Shown: piece by piece, positions 12,801 to 21,640 of the stretch | Position numbering within the stretch: the first letter of the stretch is position 1 | Layout: the number at the start of each line of letters is the position of its first letter | Origin: Opisthocomus hoazin | Lineage: Eukaryota; Chordata; Aves; Opisthocomiformes; Opisthocomidae | DNA: 64,000 bases | Assembly: GCF_030867145.1 (NCBI RefSeq) | Contig: NC_134414.1 | Location: 77,366,504 to 77,430,503, forward strand | Reading direction: 5' to 3' | Notes under the pieces: generated by a model | What the model saw: only the letters and a program-made list of their open reading frames with translations | The model's database searches: none | What the model was told of the DNA's origin: nothing | Translations under genes and position numbers: made by a program

Positions 12801-15800
12801 TCACATCTACACAAGAACTTTGCATTAAACTAGATGCAGTCAAAGATCAATTAAATCAGCAGTTAACTTCCTCAGCAGAGAAGGTAGAAGGGGTATGTGA
12901 AATATATTAGAAAAAAAAGTTTATGTTCATGTTATCCTTAGGGGATCTAAATCTACTTTGGGATCTAAAATGATCAAATATATCCCTATTGATTATTAGT
13001 GTTTCAATTTTTTAATGTTTAATTTGACATTCCTCAGTGGCTTACTCCTCAGAGGATGGATGCTGTATACTATTTGAAAAGCTCACTGCTTTGCAAGGTT
13101 TTACTATGAATACTCAAAAATCAGGACATAAAATTACTGGTGGTTTTCTTGAAAGATGTCTTGGATTTTACATCTAGTCACTAAGTAAGCAAAATAGCTG
13201 GAGTGGTTTATTAGCAAAGAAACTTGACATCGACTTTAAAATGCTTGACTGTTTTAGGAATTATCAGTATCTCTAGTAATCTTTCCTTAATTTCTCTTGA
13301 AGACCAATTTCTGATGACCTTGATTTTTACAAAAACTACAGAATTAATGTTTGATAGGCAAATTTTTAAAAACTCATCTTGCATAAACTCTGAAAAATTG
13401 TTCATACATACTCAGATTATTCAGATATTTTCCGTATGATTCTATCACTGTCCTGTCTGTCCTCTGCTCCAGCTGAGATAATTCCTAGTTCTTTACAGGC
13501 TTCCAGCATTCTTTTTTAACCTCTATGCTTTTTCCATATGCCGTGTGTAAAGCTACTGTTTGACAGTTGGTTATTTGTTCCACCCAAATGTGTGTGATGT
13601 CTTTTGTATGCCTGTGGAATCCTCTGTGGTGCTTTCAGTGGAGAACTTTTCCATCATACAACATTTGTCTGAAGCTTTTGTGAGATCTCATATGACTAAG
13701 ACTTCCTGGATCCTTCTGTGAGATTGTCAGTGAAGGGGCTTGCTGGGGCTGTGGAAAGCAGCAACAGTTTCAGGAGAGAAAAATGCAGTTGGATAGAAGT
13801 CTGAAGTTGGGAAATTTTCACCAATATTTTCATACCTTTCAACAAGTAGTCTTTCATCAGCTGTGTATAACTTTCAGATAGGGCTCCTATTTTACATAAT
13901 ATTCTAATGCAGAAATCTGTGTTACTAGATTGCAGCGTATATATATATATATATCCAGGAGTGGAAACTAAACTTGATGCTGAATAATATTGTTCTTTTG
14001 GTGTTTCTAATACTGTTTTTTTTTCCTATAACTTATGCTGTCTACAGTTTTCAGTATTCTTTTGTTCTGAATTACAAAAGTAGCATATCAAAACTGTTTA
14101 TAGGCAAAGGAACTAGATTGTTGATTGTCAGTTAGTAGAAAATCAGTGTTTAGTTTGGTAAAACCAAGTAATTCGAGTTCTGCTTTGGAAAGTTAAAAAT
14201 GTGGTTTGTTTTGGTGTAGTGTTGTTTGGTTTTTTTTTGTTGCCCCCCCTGCCCTGTTAGCCTGTGACCAGAGTACTCTCAGTATCTTCCTGGTTCAAAC
14301 ACACGAATGGTTATCCTCTGAAAATTCTGAAGAATGTGCTGGAGAGCTGGGCTATTTGTTATAACGTCTGGGTTCATAGATTTAACATGACCTCTGGGTG
14401 AGCATTATTGTGCTTAACATAAACTAAGTTCGAGTAAAATACAGCTAGAAGTATCTGCGGTACCCCAAATGGACTCAGTTAGACATACTAAAATGCATAC
14501 AAGAAAAGATGGAGAAAAAATAGCATCTAGCTTACGTTAAGATTAAAACAGGCACTTTCTGTGTTTCAGTAGCTGACACAATAGAGATTTTCCTGACTCA
14601 CTGTTTTTCCTTTTTGTGTATTTATGGCTCAGGTGTGTCCATTGTTCCCTTTTCAGTGGAACTTACTAGGTTTTATGGGTATTCTTTTTTAGGTTCCCCC
14701 AAGATATGTAGATGTCTAATCTTTTTTTTTAGATTTTATTAATTTTCCCTTTCCCCCCAAATTTTTTCTTTATACTTGTTAAAGTAAAATAAGTGTAATC
14801 TCACTCTGCTGGAGATGCAGATTTTGGGTTTTTATACCAGGTGTCACTTCCTGCATGCAGAGGGTTAATCAGTAGTTTCTTGCAACAACAAAATGTAAAA
14901 CTTTCCTCCTCTTCTTTAATGATTCTGTCTGCAGTTTGTATCCAGTGATCCATATATTTCATAGCATTTTGTCACTTGTATCAAGTACATTTATATTCTG
15001 ATATATACATTGGGTGAATTTATAAATCTGACACAGGATTTTCACTGAGGGCAAATATAACACTAATCATCCATGTTGGAGTGAGAGCAAATTTTGGTCA
15101 TTGATTGCAGGCTTCCTTTTTTTTTTTTTTTTTTTTAAGATTACCATAATAGATAGCCAGTAAGCTTAACAGACATACATCTAAAACTTTAAAATCTTTG
15201 TTTAGCTGAAGAGCGAATGTGAGTCATCCCGTTCTGAAATAGAGCTGCTGAGAAAACAACTGGGAAATGAAAGAGCATCTATGAAAAACCTGGAATCTTT
15301 GCTTATGTCCAGTCGTGAGAAAGAACTTCATTCACAGATAGCAAATCAAGGAAAAGACTCTGAAATTCAGTTTCTCAAGGAACAGCTTTCTTTAGCAGAA
15401 AATAAACTGTGAGTAAATAACCAGGAGAATATTGCAGTTTGTTCATTCTTCCCAAGTGTATATACACACAGCTGGTTTTATATCTAGCTGCATTTTCAAA
15501 TGGCCAATGTACCTTAGTTACCTTAACAGCAGAAGATACCAAAAACCTACTTCTGATTCCCCAGCTATACCCTGATAGACTTTTCTGTGTAGTATTACAT
15601 TTTACTCCAAAAATTGTTCTTAATCTCATTTGCATGGCGTAGCTGCCCTTTTCATTTTGGATAATTGTATTGGTGGCATACTTGGCAGATTATAGTTGCT
15701 ATCTAATTAAAGTGTATGGACTTTACAGTGCTGTGCAGAGTCGAGATTTTACTCAGCTCAGAAAGAGAGCAGTTCAGCTAGAACTGGAACTGGATATCAC

Positions 15801-18800
15801 CGAGAGACAGCTGGGGACTGAGCGCTTTGAAAGGCAAGTATATGGTTTTGTCTTGTGCTTCCTGCATCTAATTGGGGTGAAATGCAATATAGTACTAAGA
15901 CTTAGGCTAATTAGTAGGTTAAACAGTAAAGTTTGGTTTTTCTCTGCGGCACATCTCCTGTGTGTTTGGAGGCTATTCATGTCACTGAATTTAGTCTGTG
16001 TAGCTGTTATATACGCTGTCTAAATTAGTTGTCTAGGTTCCCTTTACAGCCAATGGAATGAGACAGTGAGATAAACTGCCCTCTGGAATTGCCTGGTTTA
16101 AGATGGGATGGGTCACTTTCCTGAAGATGCTTGTCTGCATTCATTTATAGTGATTCCTGTTTGATCTATAGTGAGACTCTAGGTGACTAGTTGGCTAGAA
16201 AAGTGATTTATAGACTACTAAGTTCTGTGGTACGAATGACTACCTTTTGGCTACACCTGTACTAGTGAACTAAACCAGGTCAGAGCATTAGCTTGAGGGG
16301 TCCACACAACTGCATATATACTTGTCCAAACTGTTTAATTACTAGTATACACTCTGGAATTATTTTAGCCTGTACCAACCCGCATTCTCCCAGATACTGC
16401 TTGGGGCACAGAAGGTGCTAGGGATGGTTCCCGAATGGCAGTATGCCCAAAGCAATTTTTTTTTCTTTTTTTGGCTTTTTCATAAAATCGAAAGTGTCCC
16501 TTCAATGTCCCGCAAAGGTTACAAGAATTCTATTTATTTTCTGGTTTTCTTCAGAAAGTCATGCTTCACAAGAGCAGGTATCTGTCTCTCTTGCTTGCAG
16601 GGAAAGGGATTAAAGCTCCAAGTTGGCTTCTTACAGCCAATGTATTTTTCTGGTACTGGCAAGTGAAAACCAGAAAATTAGCCAGAGAGGAATAATACTG
16701 TCATTAAAGTCAGTATCATGATTGCTATCATGATAACGGAAGCAGCAGACGTGAGTAGTGACTGGGGGTTTTTTGTTGTCAGTCTAAAGAAGTGTGTAGA
16801 CGATAACCTTGTTCTAACACTGACTTAGCTAGTTGTATTGATTTACTGCCTTGGTGCAGGATGAAATAATGCCTGAAGTTAGGAGGTGGAGAGTGCCAAT
16901 GCTGTCAGGCCTTGAATGAGCACCAACACAGTGATACTAGGAGGCTTCTCCATCTGTCTGGGTTTTTCTTTACTGTCAGGAAAAGCACCTCCCATCCCTC
17001 CCATCCTCCTGACTGCACAAGCAGTTTGGGCTCACATAGAAACAACAGGCTTGATTTATTGTCCTGCTCTGGCTGTGGTGACCAAGCACAGGGAGGGGAT
17101 TCATTGTCAGGTACCCCTGGACAGCCCCTCTTGCATGACTTGCATATCTTTTTATCCCTTTCTGTTTCTTGACCCTCCTTTTTGCTGCCCTTGTACCTCC
17201 CTTTTCCCCAGTCTCCTCCCAAATAAAAAACTTGCCCATAATTACTTTTCCCCATTGGTCATTGTTTTGCTACATTCATACCCAAACTTGGGATTCTACA
17301 GGGCAATGTCATGTGTGAGAGGTACAAGCAGCTGCACGCTGACTTCCCACCATTGCCAGCACCATCTTGACCATTAAAGACAGCACAGCATGTGCATAGT
17401 AAAGCCCCTAAAAGCAATAATGCTAGTAAGACTAGCAGTCAATGTAGGTAAGTCTGGTTCTGTAGTCTTTACAGCGCATATGTGCCCCAGGAACAAGGTT
17501 GTGGGATGTTGGTAGCTAGGTGGAAGACTGTTACCATCTCACTGGGCTCCTGCTGCTAGACTGAGCCCTTTTCTTGACTGTAGATTCAGATCCGTGAGTG
17601 GGTGCTGGATCTGATCCCTCTCCTGCAGGTTTTGGTGATCTGCTTCAGGGGTCTGCTCGATAGGTCTGTGGTAACGGCTAAGTCACACTGGGGTCGGTTT
17701 CAGTTCAACACTGTATGGGCAGTCCTTTTTATAGCTTTATTTGCAAGGTTTTGGGCAGCCTGGAGTCCTTTTTTTCCAGCCTGGGTCAGTGGCGTCCTCA
17801 CAACACACCCATTCATTTGTAATGAACCATTGTGCAGGTTTTACTGGAGTTATCCACTGAAACTCAGGGGTTGTTGAGCCACCCTTCCTAGTAGTCTAGG
17901 TTGGACTGGGAAACTAGATTCTCCTCATGTAAACAATTGGTAGCCTGAAACGAGGATCCCCCATGAGTATATACCTCCAAAACTTTTCAGTGTATTATCC
18001 AATCCCATGTACTTCCTCCCCCTAGGCTGAGGTGCAGGAGTTAGGGATTGATCCAGCATCCAGGCCCAAGCCCGTGCAGTCAAAATGACGAGAATACCGT
18101 TTTACAACCTTCCCACTGAGGAGTCCAGCATCCCTTAAATATCCATCAGTTTCAGAGCACTTCAGGTAGACTCTAGTCCACTGGCCTTGGCAACTCAAAC
18201 AGCACAAGAATACCTCAGGCAACACTGTTCTTACATTAATATCATTGCTGATTTTAGTGATTGTCATTATGTTGCAGACTTGTGAATAACCTTAAAATTA
18301 AGCTCTTCCTCCCTGGAGATTTTACAATTTTTAGAGTTTAACCTGCAGCAACCGTGGCTAGCTTCTGTCTTTTAGGGAAAATAGAGACAATGGATATGTA
18401 GAACTAAATCTGATTCAGGGAGTAATACAGAGAGAGTTACTAATGTGTCTTTCAGAGAAGTATATGATGAACACTACATCCTCTAAAATAAAATAAAAAA
18501 GCTGACAGTCTTAAATAGAAAAAAAATTATGATATGAAAGTATCAGACTATCTCATATGACTATGAGATAGTCTGATACTTTTTGAAAGTGTTTAGTCTC
18601 ACTGTAAAATAATGTTTATTTAGGGAACGTGCTGTACAGGAGCTTCAACACCAGAATCGTACAATCTCGTATCAGTCAAGCTCTGCGTTAAAAACATCAT
18701 CACCTGCATGTTCCCATCATCAATCACCTGATTGGTCTCTGGACTCGTCCCTGGAAGGGTAAGTGGTTCAACAATATTTGAGTTCCAAACAGTGAGGGGA

Positions 18801-21640
18801 AAAAAAAATTGTCAAAGGACGAACTCTGATATTTCTTGTTGAAATATTGACTGAATTCCATGGAATTACATTGCTACAGAAAAGTTACAAGAAGATTCAG
18901 GACTACGATGTTTTGATTATACTCCTTTTATTTTGTTTTATTGAGCTGTATCAAAACTGTATGGGTAATAGCAACTACTTGCACCGGGATGCTATAGTCA
19001 TTAATTCTTAAAACAGTAATAGAAATAATGCTACAGAAAATCTCTACTTGACTTGCACCATTTTGTGCAGGTGTAGATGTAAGTATTTTCATCTTTCCTA
19101 CACAAAAGCTCTTAACGATCTAGCTTTTCTTCTTCTAGGAGTTTTCAGAATAGATTTTACTCTATATATGTGCATTTTTTACAAGAAACATAAATGCATT
19201 CTAAAAGTCTTCAAATACTTGTAACCCTGAGGAGGAGCAAGCCCAGCTTTCCTTTTAATAATCAGTTAAAAGGAGCCTCCACAATATGCAGCTACTCCCC
19301 TGTCAGTTCCAGTCTCAGCTTAGTTTCATACTTGGTAGCTGCACGCTTGTTGCATCACACTTTTTTGGTAGATTGATGGCAGCATGCATTAAAAAGAAAT
19401 TGCCAGTTGAGGGGGGGGGAAGTCTCAATCTATGACTTGCAGGAAATAATTTCTGTTTTTGAGATGGTTATATACTTCCAAAATACTTGTTAATACTTTG
19501 TTGACCGAGATTATTACCTTTGGCACTTGATTAATCTTTGTTATCAAAGGTTCCTCTGAGTACACAGGTCCTAAGAATACGAGACAGGTTTCTTCAGGCC
19601 AGTGAGCTGGTTCTGGTGCCCCGAGTAGCAACACACAGCTGTGATTTTTTTTTTTTTTGGTGGCTATTGCCAGTCCTTGAGAGCGAGTACAGGGAGTCTT
19701 CATTCCTCTGATCGAACCATGTCTACTCCTCCTTAGTCTGAGTACAGCATAGCTCTTAAATTTGTTGAAATAAGCATTGTATCATTTGGAATGGTTTAAT
19801 TTACTTTTAATTACCATAACATTTTTTTCTATTTTTGATACCATATAAAGAAGAGGGATCAATCCATGTAGTCACCACACTGATACTAACAATTATGGTG
19901 CTTCTTCTATTTGTATTCACTCCCTAATGAGGGTGATAGAATTCCTTTCTAATTAGTAAACTTCTGGCTAAATACCAAATCAAGACTAATCTTCTACAAA
20001 CTAGATTATGAATTCAACTCCTTTCTTGTTTGCTTTTTGGGTTTTGTGGGGGTTTTTTGTTTGCCTTTTTTTTTCCTGGCTGGCCTTATGTGTCATGATC
20101 TGCTTTTGCACATTCCTAAGGAACAACAAGTTTATGATGGACTGAAAATGAAATATATAAGCCAGGTATAAGTACTTTGTTTGCTTAAAATCTTCATCTG
20201 GTTTAAGCTAAATCTTTCTCAAAAAAATCAATGTAGCTTTTGCATGCAAATGAACTCAGGGTTTTTTCTGCTTAATTATTTTCCATTTTTGAGTGCTCAA
20301 GATCCTAATATAATTCATAACTTTTTTCCTCATCCAGCTCTTTGTAATACTTTTTTTTATAATTATTTATTTATTTATTTATTTATTTATACTGAATGGT
20401 TTGGGATTGCTTTCATTAAGAAAACCTGCACTAAAAACTGAAACTTTGGCAATCTGTGCTGTGTTTTAAAAGCTTAACTGGAGACAATTTATCAGGTTTG
20501 TGCAGTGTAGTGATACAGTGATGAATAAAGTAGCCTGTTCGATAAGGCTCTCCAGAGACAGAGCAGAGATCTGAATCTGGATCCGTCTGCTTTGTATAAG
20601 TGATTTACACTTGATGTATCTAATTCTAGGTGACTGCTGCAATGTCCACAATACTGAAGTTCTTGATAAATTTTATGTCAAGAACAGAGTCTGTATCACG
20701 AAAAAGATGGAAGAGTAGAAATGTCTGAAATATTTATGAATGATGAAATCATTTCCCTCCCAGCTAACTCTAGAAAGATTCAGAAAAATTCACTGAGACC
20801 AGAACAAGGAAAAAACAATGTAACATATGGCCTGAGAGTAAAAGCAAGAATATTAATGCAAAAAATTGGGGTGTCATCATCAGCAGAATCACAGAAATAA
20901 GACTTTTAAAATAGATATATGGGGAATTGATGAAACATGAGCTAGGTGTAAGTTCCTGTTGGATTTAAAGCAGAATGCTACTAGAAACAGTCCTCCAGGA
21001 GGTGAAATTTCATTTTCAATGGCTTGGAGACATTACCATGGCTTGAAAAAGATATTGTAGAAACAGCTAGTCATGGGTAGAGAGGCTTCTTCCACAGCTG
21101 ATGTCTGACTCTGCAGTACATGAAGTATGATGAAATAGCAGTGCTGGAATCACCATTAACACCCTCCCTCCTCTCCAGTGTTGTGGTGCTATTTTAGCAG
21201 ACAGGCTGTGATGGCAGATGAGCCAGGCAGTCACCATTTTACTTTACTGAGAATGTGATATCAGAAGTAAATTGGGCAGTAACTTATTCTTCCATCTTTG
21301 TCTTTATTGCACCAGACTCCTTGTTTCAGTAAAGTGAAAAGGATATGCCTTGTAGTTTGTCTTGCAGACCTAGTGGGAAAGACCTTTTCTGTCTGATTTT
21401 AAGTGATAGGAGTCCAAAGCTTGCCTTTCACTTTAAAGAGCATTATAGCACTTTTGTACAGTAAAATCTTAACCCTTAAAATAATCTGGATTGACTGGGA
21501 GGCCTGTTCATAGTGCTTTCAGAATCCAAACCTTAAAATTTTGCACATGGAAACATCAGAATGTATTTCTGTATTCACTGAACATGAAACAAATTAGATT
21601 TCTTTTTCTTTTTAGGAATTCTTGTTTCAAGGACTTATAA
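707..21640 (+). CDS. TSGA10: TSGA10 3' coding part (11 exons, joined; 5' end outside window)
   Basis: Testis-specific gene 10 protein, a long coiled-coil protein of the sperm flagellum/centrosome. Known biology: it is related to CEP135, is processed into fibrous-sheath and midpiece parts, its C-terminal part binds HIF-1alpha, and human mutations cause acephalic spermatozoa. Coding pieces are 707-822, 5716-5870, 7086-7141, 7370-7538, 9713-9823, 10401-10586, 12683-12892, 15206-15408, 15729-15833, 18624-18758 and 21616-21640. Their summed length is 1,471 nt, giving 489 residues plus TAA. All phases agree and no stop interrupts the frame. Similarity to human TSGA10 (about 698 aa), compared from memory, runs through every exon, e.g. 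[40 protein letters not shown]. The first ~436 residues have no proline, as expected of an uninterrupted coiled coil. Only the tail has proline (SSPACS, QSPDWS). The missing ~210 N-terminal residues lie upstream of the window. The gene appears intact here. Confidence 0.95.
1610..1637. repeat. Tandem duplication, 2 x 14 bp
   Basis: The unit aagccactcctgag occurs twice back to back (1,610-1,623 and 1,624-1,637), followed by a partial third copy (aagcc). It is intronic and probably arose by replication slippage. Confidence 0.85.
1840..2620. other. Purine-rich intronic block, origin unknown
   Basis: For roughly 780 bases the + strand is dominated by A and G, with many gaga/ggag/aaag words and few pyrimidine runs, unlike the flanking AT-balanced intron. 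The ORFs on both strands here are composition artefacts with no recognisable domain. It may be an old, unrecognised transposon or simply a skewed region. I could not assign a family. Confidence 0.45.
3427..4725 (-). mobile_element. CR1 LINE fragment, 5'-truncated, minus strand, decayed
   Basis: This non-LTR retrotransposon copy lies antisense to TSGA10. The CR1 3' end appears as its reverse complement (tcacagaatgg) near 3,429. Minus-strand frames show the C-terminal half of CR1 ORF2, the reverse-transcriptase protein. The TSGVPQG box lies at about 4,357-4,376 and an FINDLD-like segment follows. The catalytic FADD box is changed to F-P-N-D at about 4,268-4,282. Further on are [17 protein letters not shown] and [13 protein letters not shown]. 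The coding sequence is broken into three overlapping frames (3,844-4,074, 4,019-4,234 and 4,071-4,319), so there are frameshifts. With a lost catalytic residue, a missing 5' end and frameshifts it cannot move on its own. The 5' limit at about 4,725 is approximate. Confidence 0.93.
5293..5354. repeat. AT-rich direct repeat (2 imperfect copies)
   Basis: Two near-identical segments, 5,293-5,317 and 5,332-5,354, share the pattern aatatataataat(g/c)gctatcaat and are separated by 14 bases. This looks like a local intronic duplication. Confidence 0.75.
5716..5870 (+). CDS. TSGA10: TSGA10 exon b
   Basis: The acceptor is gtccag and the donor gtatgt. The first two bases complete a split codon (G) from the previous exon, and 51 full codons follow, ending in phase 0. 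The peptide runs from [19 protein letters not shown] to [13 protein letters not shown]. It matches human NFTRQNIAQREEISIL and ENIASLGESLAMK. It is coiled-coil and proline-free. A Met at 5,706 in the open frame is intronic and is not a start. Confidence 0.94.
5871..7085 (+). other. TSGA10: TSGA10 intron b-c
   Basis: An intron of 1.2 kb with a gtatgt donor and a strong pyrimidine-rich acceptor (tttcttttcaag). It is AT-rich, with a poly-T run near 7,013-7,024. No genes or recognisable repeats were seen. Confidence 0.85.
7086..7141 (+). CDS. TSGA10: TSGA10 exon c (56 nt)
   Basis: This very short exon is flanked by ttttcaag and gtaagg. It has 18 codons, [18 protein letters not shown], plus two bases of a split lysine codon (phase 2). 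It aligns with human EKTISGMKNIIAEMEQAS. Its length is not a multiple of three, so skipping it would shift the frame. Confidence 0.92.
7370..7538 (+). CDS. TSGA10: TSGA10 exon d
   Basis: The exon follows a 228-bp intron whose acceptor is gctgcatag. The first base completes the split lysine and 56 codons follow, ending in phase 0 before gtatat. The peptide runs from [20 protein letters not shown] through ETNKELAQ to LSNIKQENQ. It matches human CTEALIVCEQDVSRMRRQL, ETNDELAQ and AKAKQENQ. The open frame continues about 57 bases into the intron, which is not coding in the spliced mRNA. Confidence 0.94.
7539..9712 (+). other. TSGA10: TSGA10 intron d-e
   Basis: A 2.2-kb intron with a gtatat donor and a tcttcatag acceptor. 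It is AT-rich. ORFs at 8,525-8,872 (minus) and 8,681-8,866 (plus) overlap each other and show no known domain. No repeat family was recognised. Confidence 0.85.
9713..9823 (+). CDS. TSGA10: TSGA10 exon e
   Basis: This exon of 111 nt (37 codons) is phase 0 at both ends and so could be skipped without a frameshift. The acceptor is tcttcatag and the donor gtgagt. The peptide begins [19 protein letters not shown] and ends RLKGVLKSK. It matches human LSKKLNDTHNELNDIKQK and KLKNILKSE. Confidence 0.93.
9824..10400 (+). other. TSGA10: TSGA10 intron e-f with (TA)7 microsatellite
   Basis: An intron of 577 bp. A TA dinucleotide run lies at 10,021-10,034. The acceptor tatgtgttag has a weak pyrimidine tract. 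Nothing else was seen. Confidence 0.85.
10401..10586 (+). CDS. TSGA10: TSGA10 exon f
   Basis: This exon of 186 nt (62 codons) is phase 0 at both ends. The donor is gtaag and the acceptor is a rather weak tgtgttag. The peptide starts [17 protein letters not shown], contains [13 protein letters not shown], and ends [15 protein letters not shown]. It matches human EDAENWENKARQSEA and RLKEKVDSLNREVEQ. It is less conserved than its neighbours in the first third. Confidence 0.92.
10587..12682 (+). other. TSGA10: TSGA10 intron f-g (contains CR1)
   Basis: A 2.1-kb intron with a sense-strand CR1 at about 11,121-11,547. ORFs on the minus strand at 10,908-11,446 are shadows of that repeat. The rest is AT-rich and unremarkable. 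Confidence 0.85.
11121..11547 (+). mobile_element. CR1 LINE 3' fragment, plus strand
   Basis: A 5'-truncated CR1 copy. It begins in the ORF2 C-terminal region (cctatgaggaaaggctgag), passes through the segment for an [20 protein letters not shown] peptide, and carries the subfamily tail gaaggtgtccctgcccatgg. It ends in the 3' terminal repeat ctatggttctatgattg. The tail type differs from the copies at 3,427 and 42,832 and matches the one at 60,329. The coding part has indels relative to CR1. Confidence 0.93.
12683..12892 (+). CDS. TSGA10: TSGA10 exon g
   Basis: This exon of 210 nt (70 codons) is phase 0 at both ends. The acceptor is tactgtag and the donor gtatgt. The peptide includes [27 protein letters not shown] and [12 protein letters not shown]. 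It matches human SYKSQISTLHKSVVKMEEELQ and LSSTRELCIKLD. An internal AAG|gtagaa at 12,884 could be mistaken for the donor. Alignment length with human QLVAKDQEIEM supports the later site, after GGG. Confidence 0.93.
13938..13954. repeat. (TA)n microsatellite
   Basis: Seventeen bases of uninterrupted alternating T and A within the intron. Confidence 0.9.
15117..15136. repeat. Poly-T run, 20 bases
   Basis: An uninterrupted T homopolymer 69 bases before exon h. It could act as an upstream pyrimidine tract, or be the A-tail of an antisense insertion, but no element body is visible. Confidence 0.85.
15206..15408 (+). CDS. TSGA10: TSGA10 exon h
   Basis: This exon of 203 nt is 67 codons plus two bases (phase 2), between tttgtttag and gtgagt. 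The peptide contains [39 protein letters not shown] and [15 protein letters not shown]. It matches human HSEIELLRSQMANERISM and EIQLLKEHLCLAENK, one of the best conserved segments of the protein. Confidence 0.95.
15409..15728 (+). other. TSGA10: TSGA10 intron h-i (320 bp)
   Basis: A short intron with a gtgagt donor and an actttacag acceptor. Small ORFs on both strands are chance frames. No repeats were seen. Confidence 0.88.
15729..15833 (+). CDS. TSGA10: TSGA10 exon i (followed by a GC splice donor)
   Basis: The exon is 105 nt. Its first base completes the split leucine, 34 codons follow, and the last two bases (AG) start an arginine codon. The peptide includes [20 protein letters not shown] and [13 protein letters not shown]. 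It matches human IQSRDVAQFRNVVTQLEADL and [13 protein letters not shown]. The donor is AAG|gcaagt, a GC site with otherwise perfect donor consensus. Only this site keeps the frame into RERAVQEL of the next exon. Confidence 0.94.
15834..18623 (+). other. TSGA10: TSGA10 intron i-j, GC-AG type
   Basis: A 2.8-kb intron starting gcaagt and ending tttatttag. It contains a GC-richer block (about 16,900-18,250) with LTR-like signals on the minus strand and a perfect foldback at 18,537-18,582. The exon frame stays open into the intron to a TAA at 16,021-16,023. Confidence 0.88.
18537..18582. repeat. Perfect 21-bp inverted repeat with 4-base loop
   Basis: The left arm 18,537-18,557 and right arm 18,562-18,582 are exact reverse complements around the loop tgac. 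The arm core is tatcagactatctcata. The foldback lies 41 bases before exon j, so in pre-mRNA it would fold just upstream of the likely branch-point region. Confidence 0.95.
18624..18758 (+). CDS. TSGA10: TSGA10 exon j (C-terminal tail)
   Basis: The exon is 135 nt between tttatttag and gtaagt. It opens with the last base of the split arginine and continues [13 protein letters not shown], then a serine-rich, non-helical tail ending [12 protein letters not shown]. This matches human ERAVQELRRQN and RSPDRGLDRSLEE. It contains the first prolines of the window's TSGA10 segment, which marks the end of the coiled coil. It ends in phase 2. Confidence 0.94.
18759..21615 (+). other. TSGA10: TSGA10 last intron
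   Basis: A 2.9-kb intron with a perfect gtaagt donor and a strong tttctttttctttttag acceptor. It carries an ATTT tetranucleotide run at 20,362-20,391 and a G run near 19,410. ORFs here (for example 19,425-19,703 minus) have no recognisable domain. Confidence 0.87.
20362..20391. repeat. (ATTT)n microsatellite, about 7 units
   Basis: An uninterrupted ATTT/TTTA tetranucleotide run of about 30 bases within the last TSGA10 intron. Confidence 0.9.
21616..21640 (+). CDS. TSGA10: TSGA10 terminal exon, coding part with stop
   Basis: Only 25 coding bases. After the strong acceptor ctttttag, one base completes a glycine codon, then NSCFKDL and TAA. The human protein ends NLCYRDF, so position, length and residues agree (N-x-C-aromatic-basic-D-hydrophobic). 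The 3' UTR follows in the same exon. Confidence 0.92.

Larger units (their letters stand above)
12893..15205 (+). other. TSGA10: TSGA10 intron g-h
   Basis: A 2.3-kb intron with a 17-base alternating TA run at 13,938-13,954 and a 20-base poly-T run at 15,117-15,136, about 70 bases before the acceptor. Overlapping opposite-strand ORFs near 13,211-13,439 look like chance. No repeat family was recognised. Confidence 0.85.

Noticed and set aside
12884..12889. Alternative donor AAG|gtagaa in exon g
   Set aside because: It is weaker than gtatgt at 12,893, and the residue count against the human protein supports the later site.
15838..15843. GT (gtatat) as the donor of exon i
   Set aside because: It would add four bases and put exon j out of frame. 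The GC site four bases earlier preserves the conserved protein.
15670..16023. ORF with Met at 15,670 taken as a gene start
   Set aside because: The Met is in the preceding intron. The frame is TSGA10 exon i read through both splice sites.
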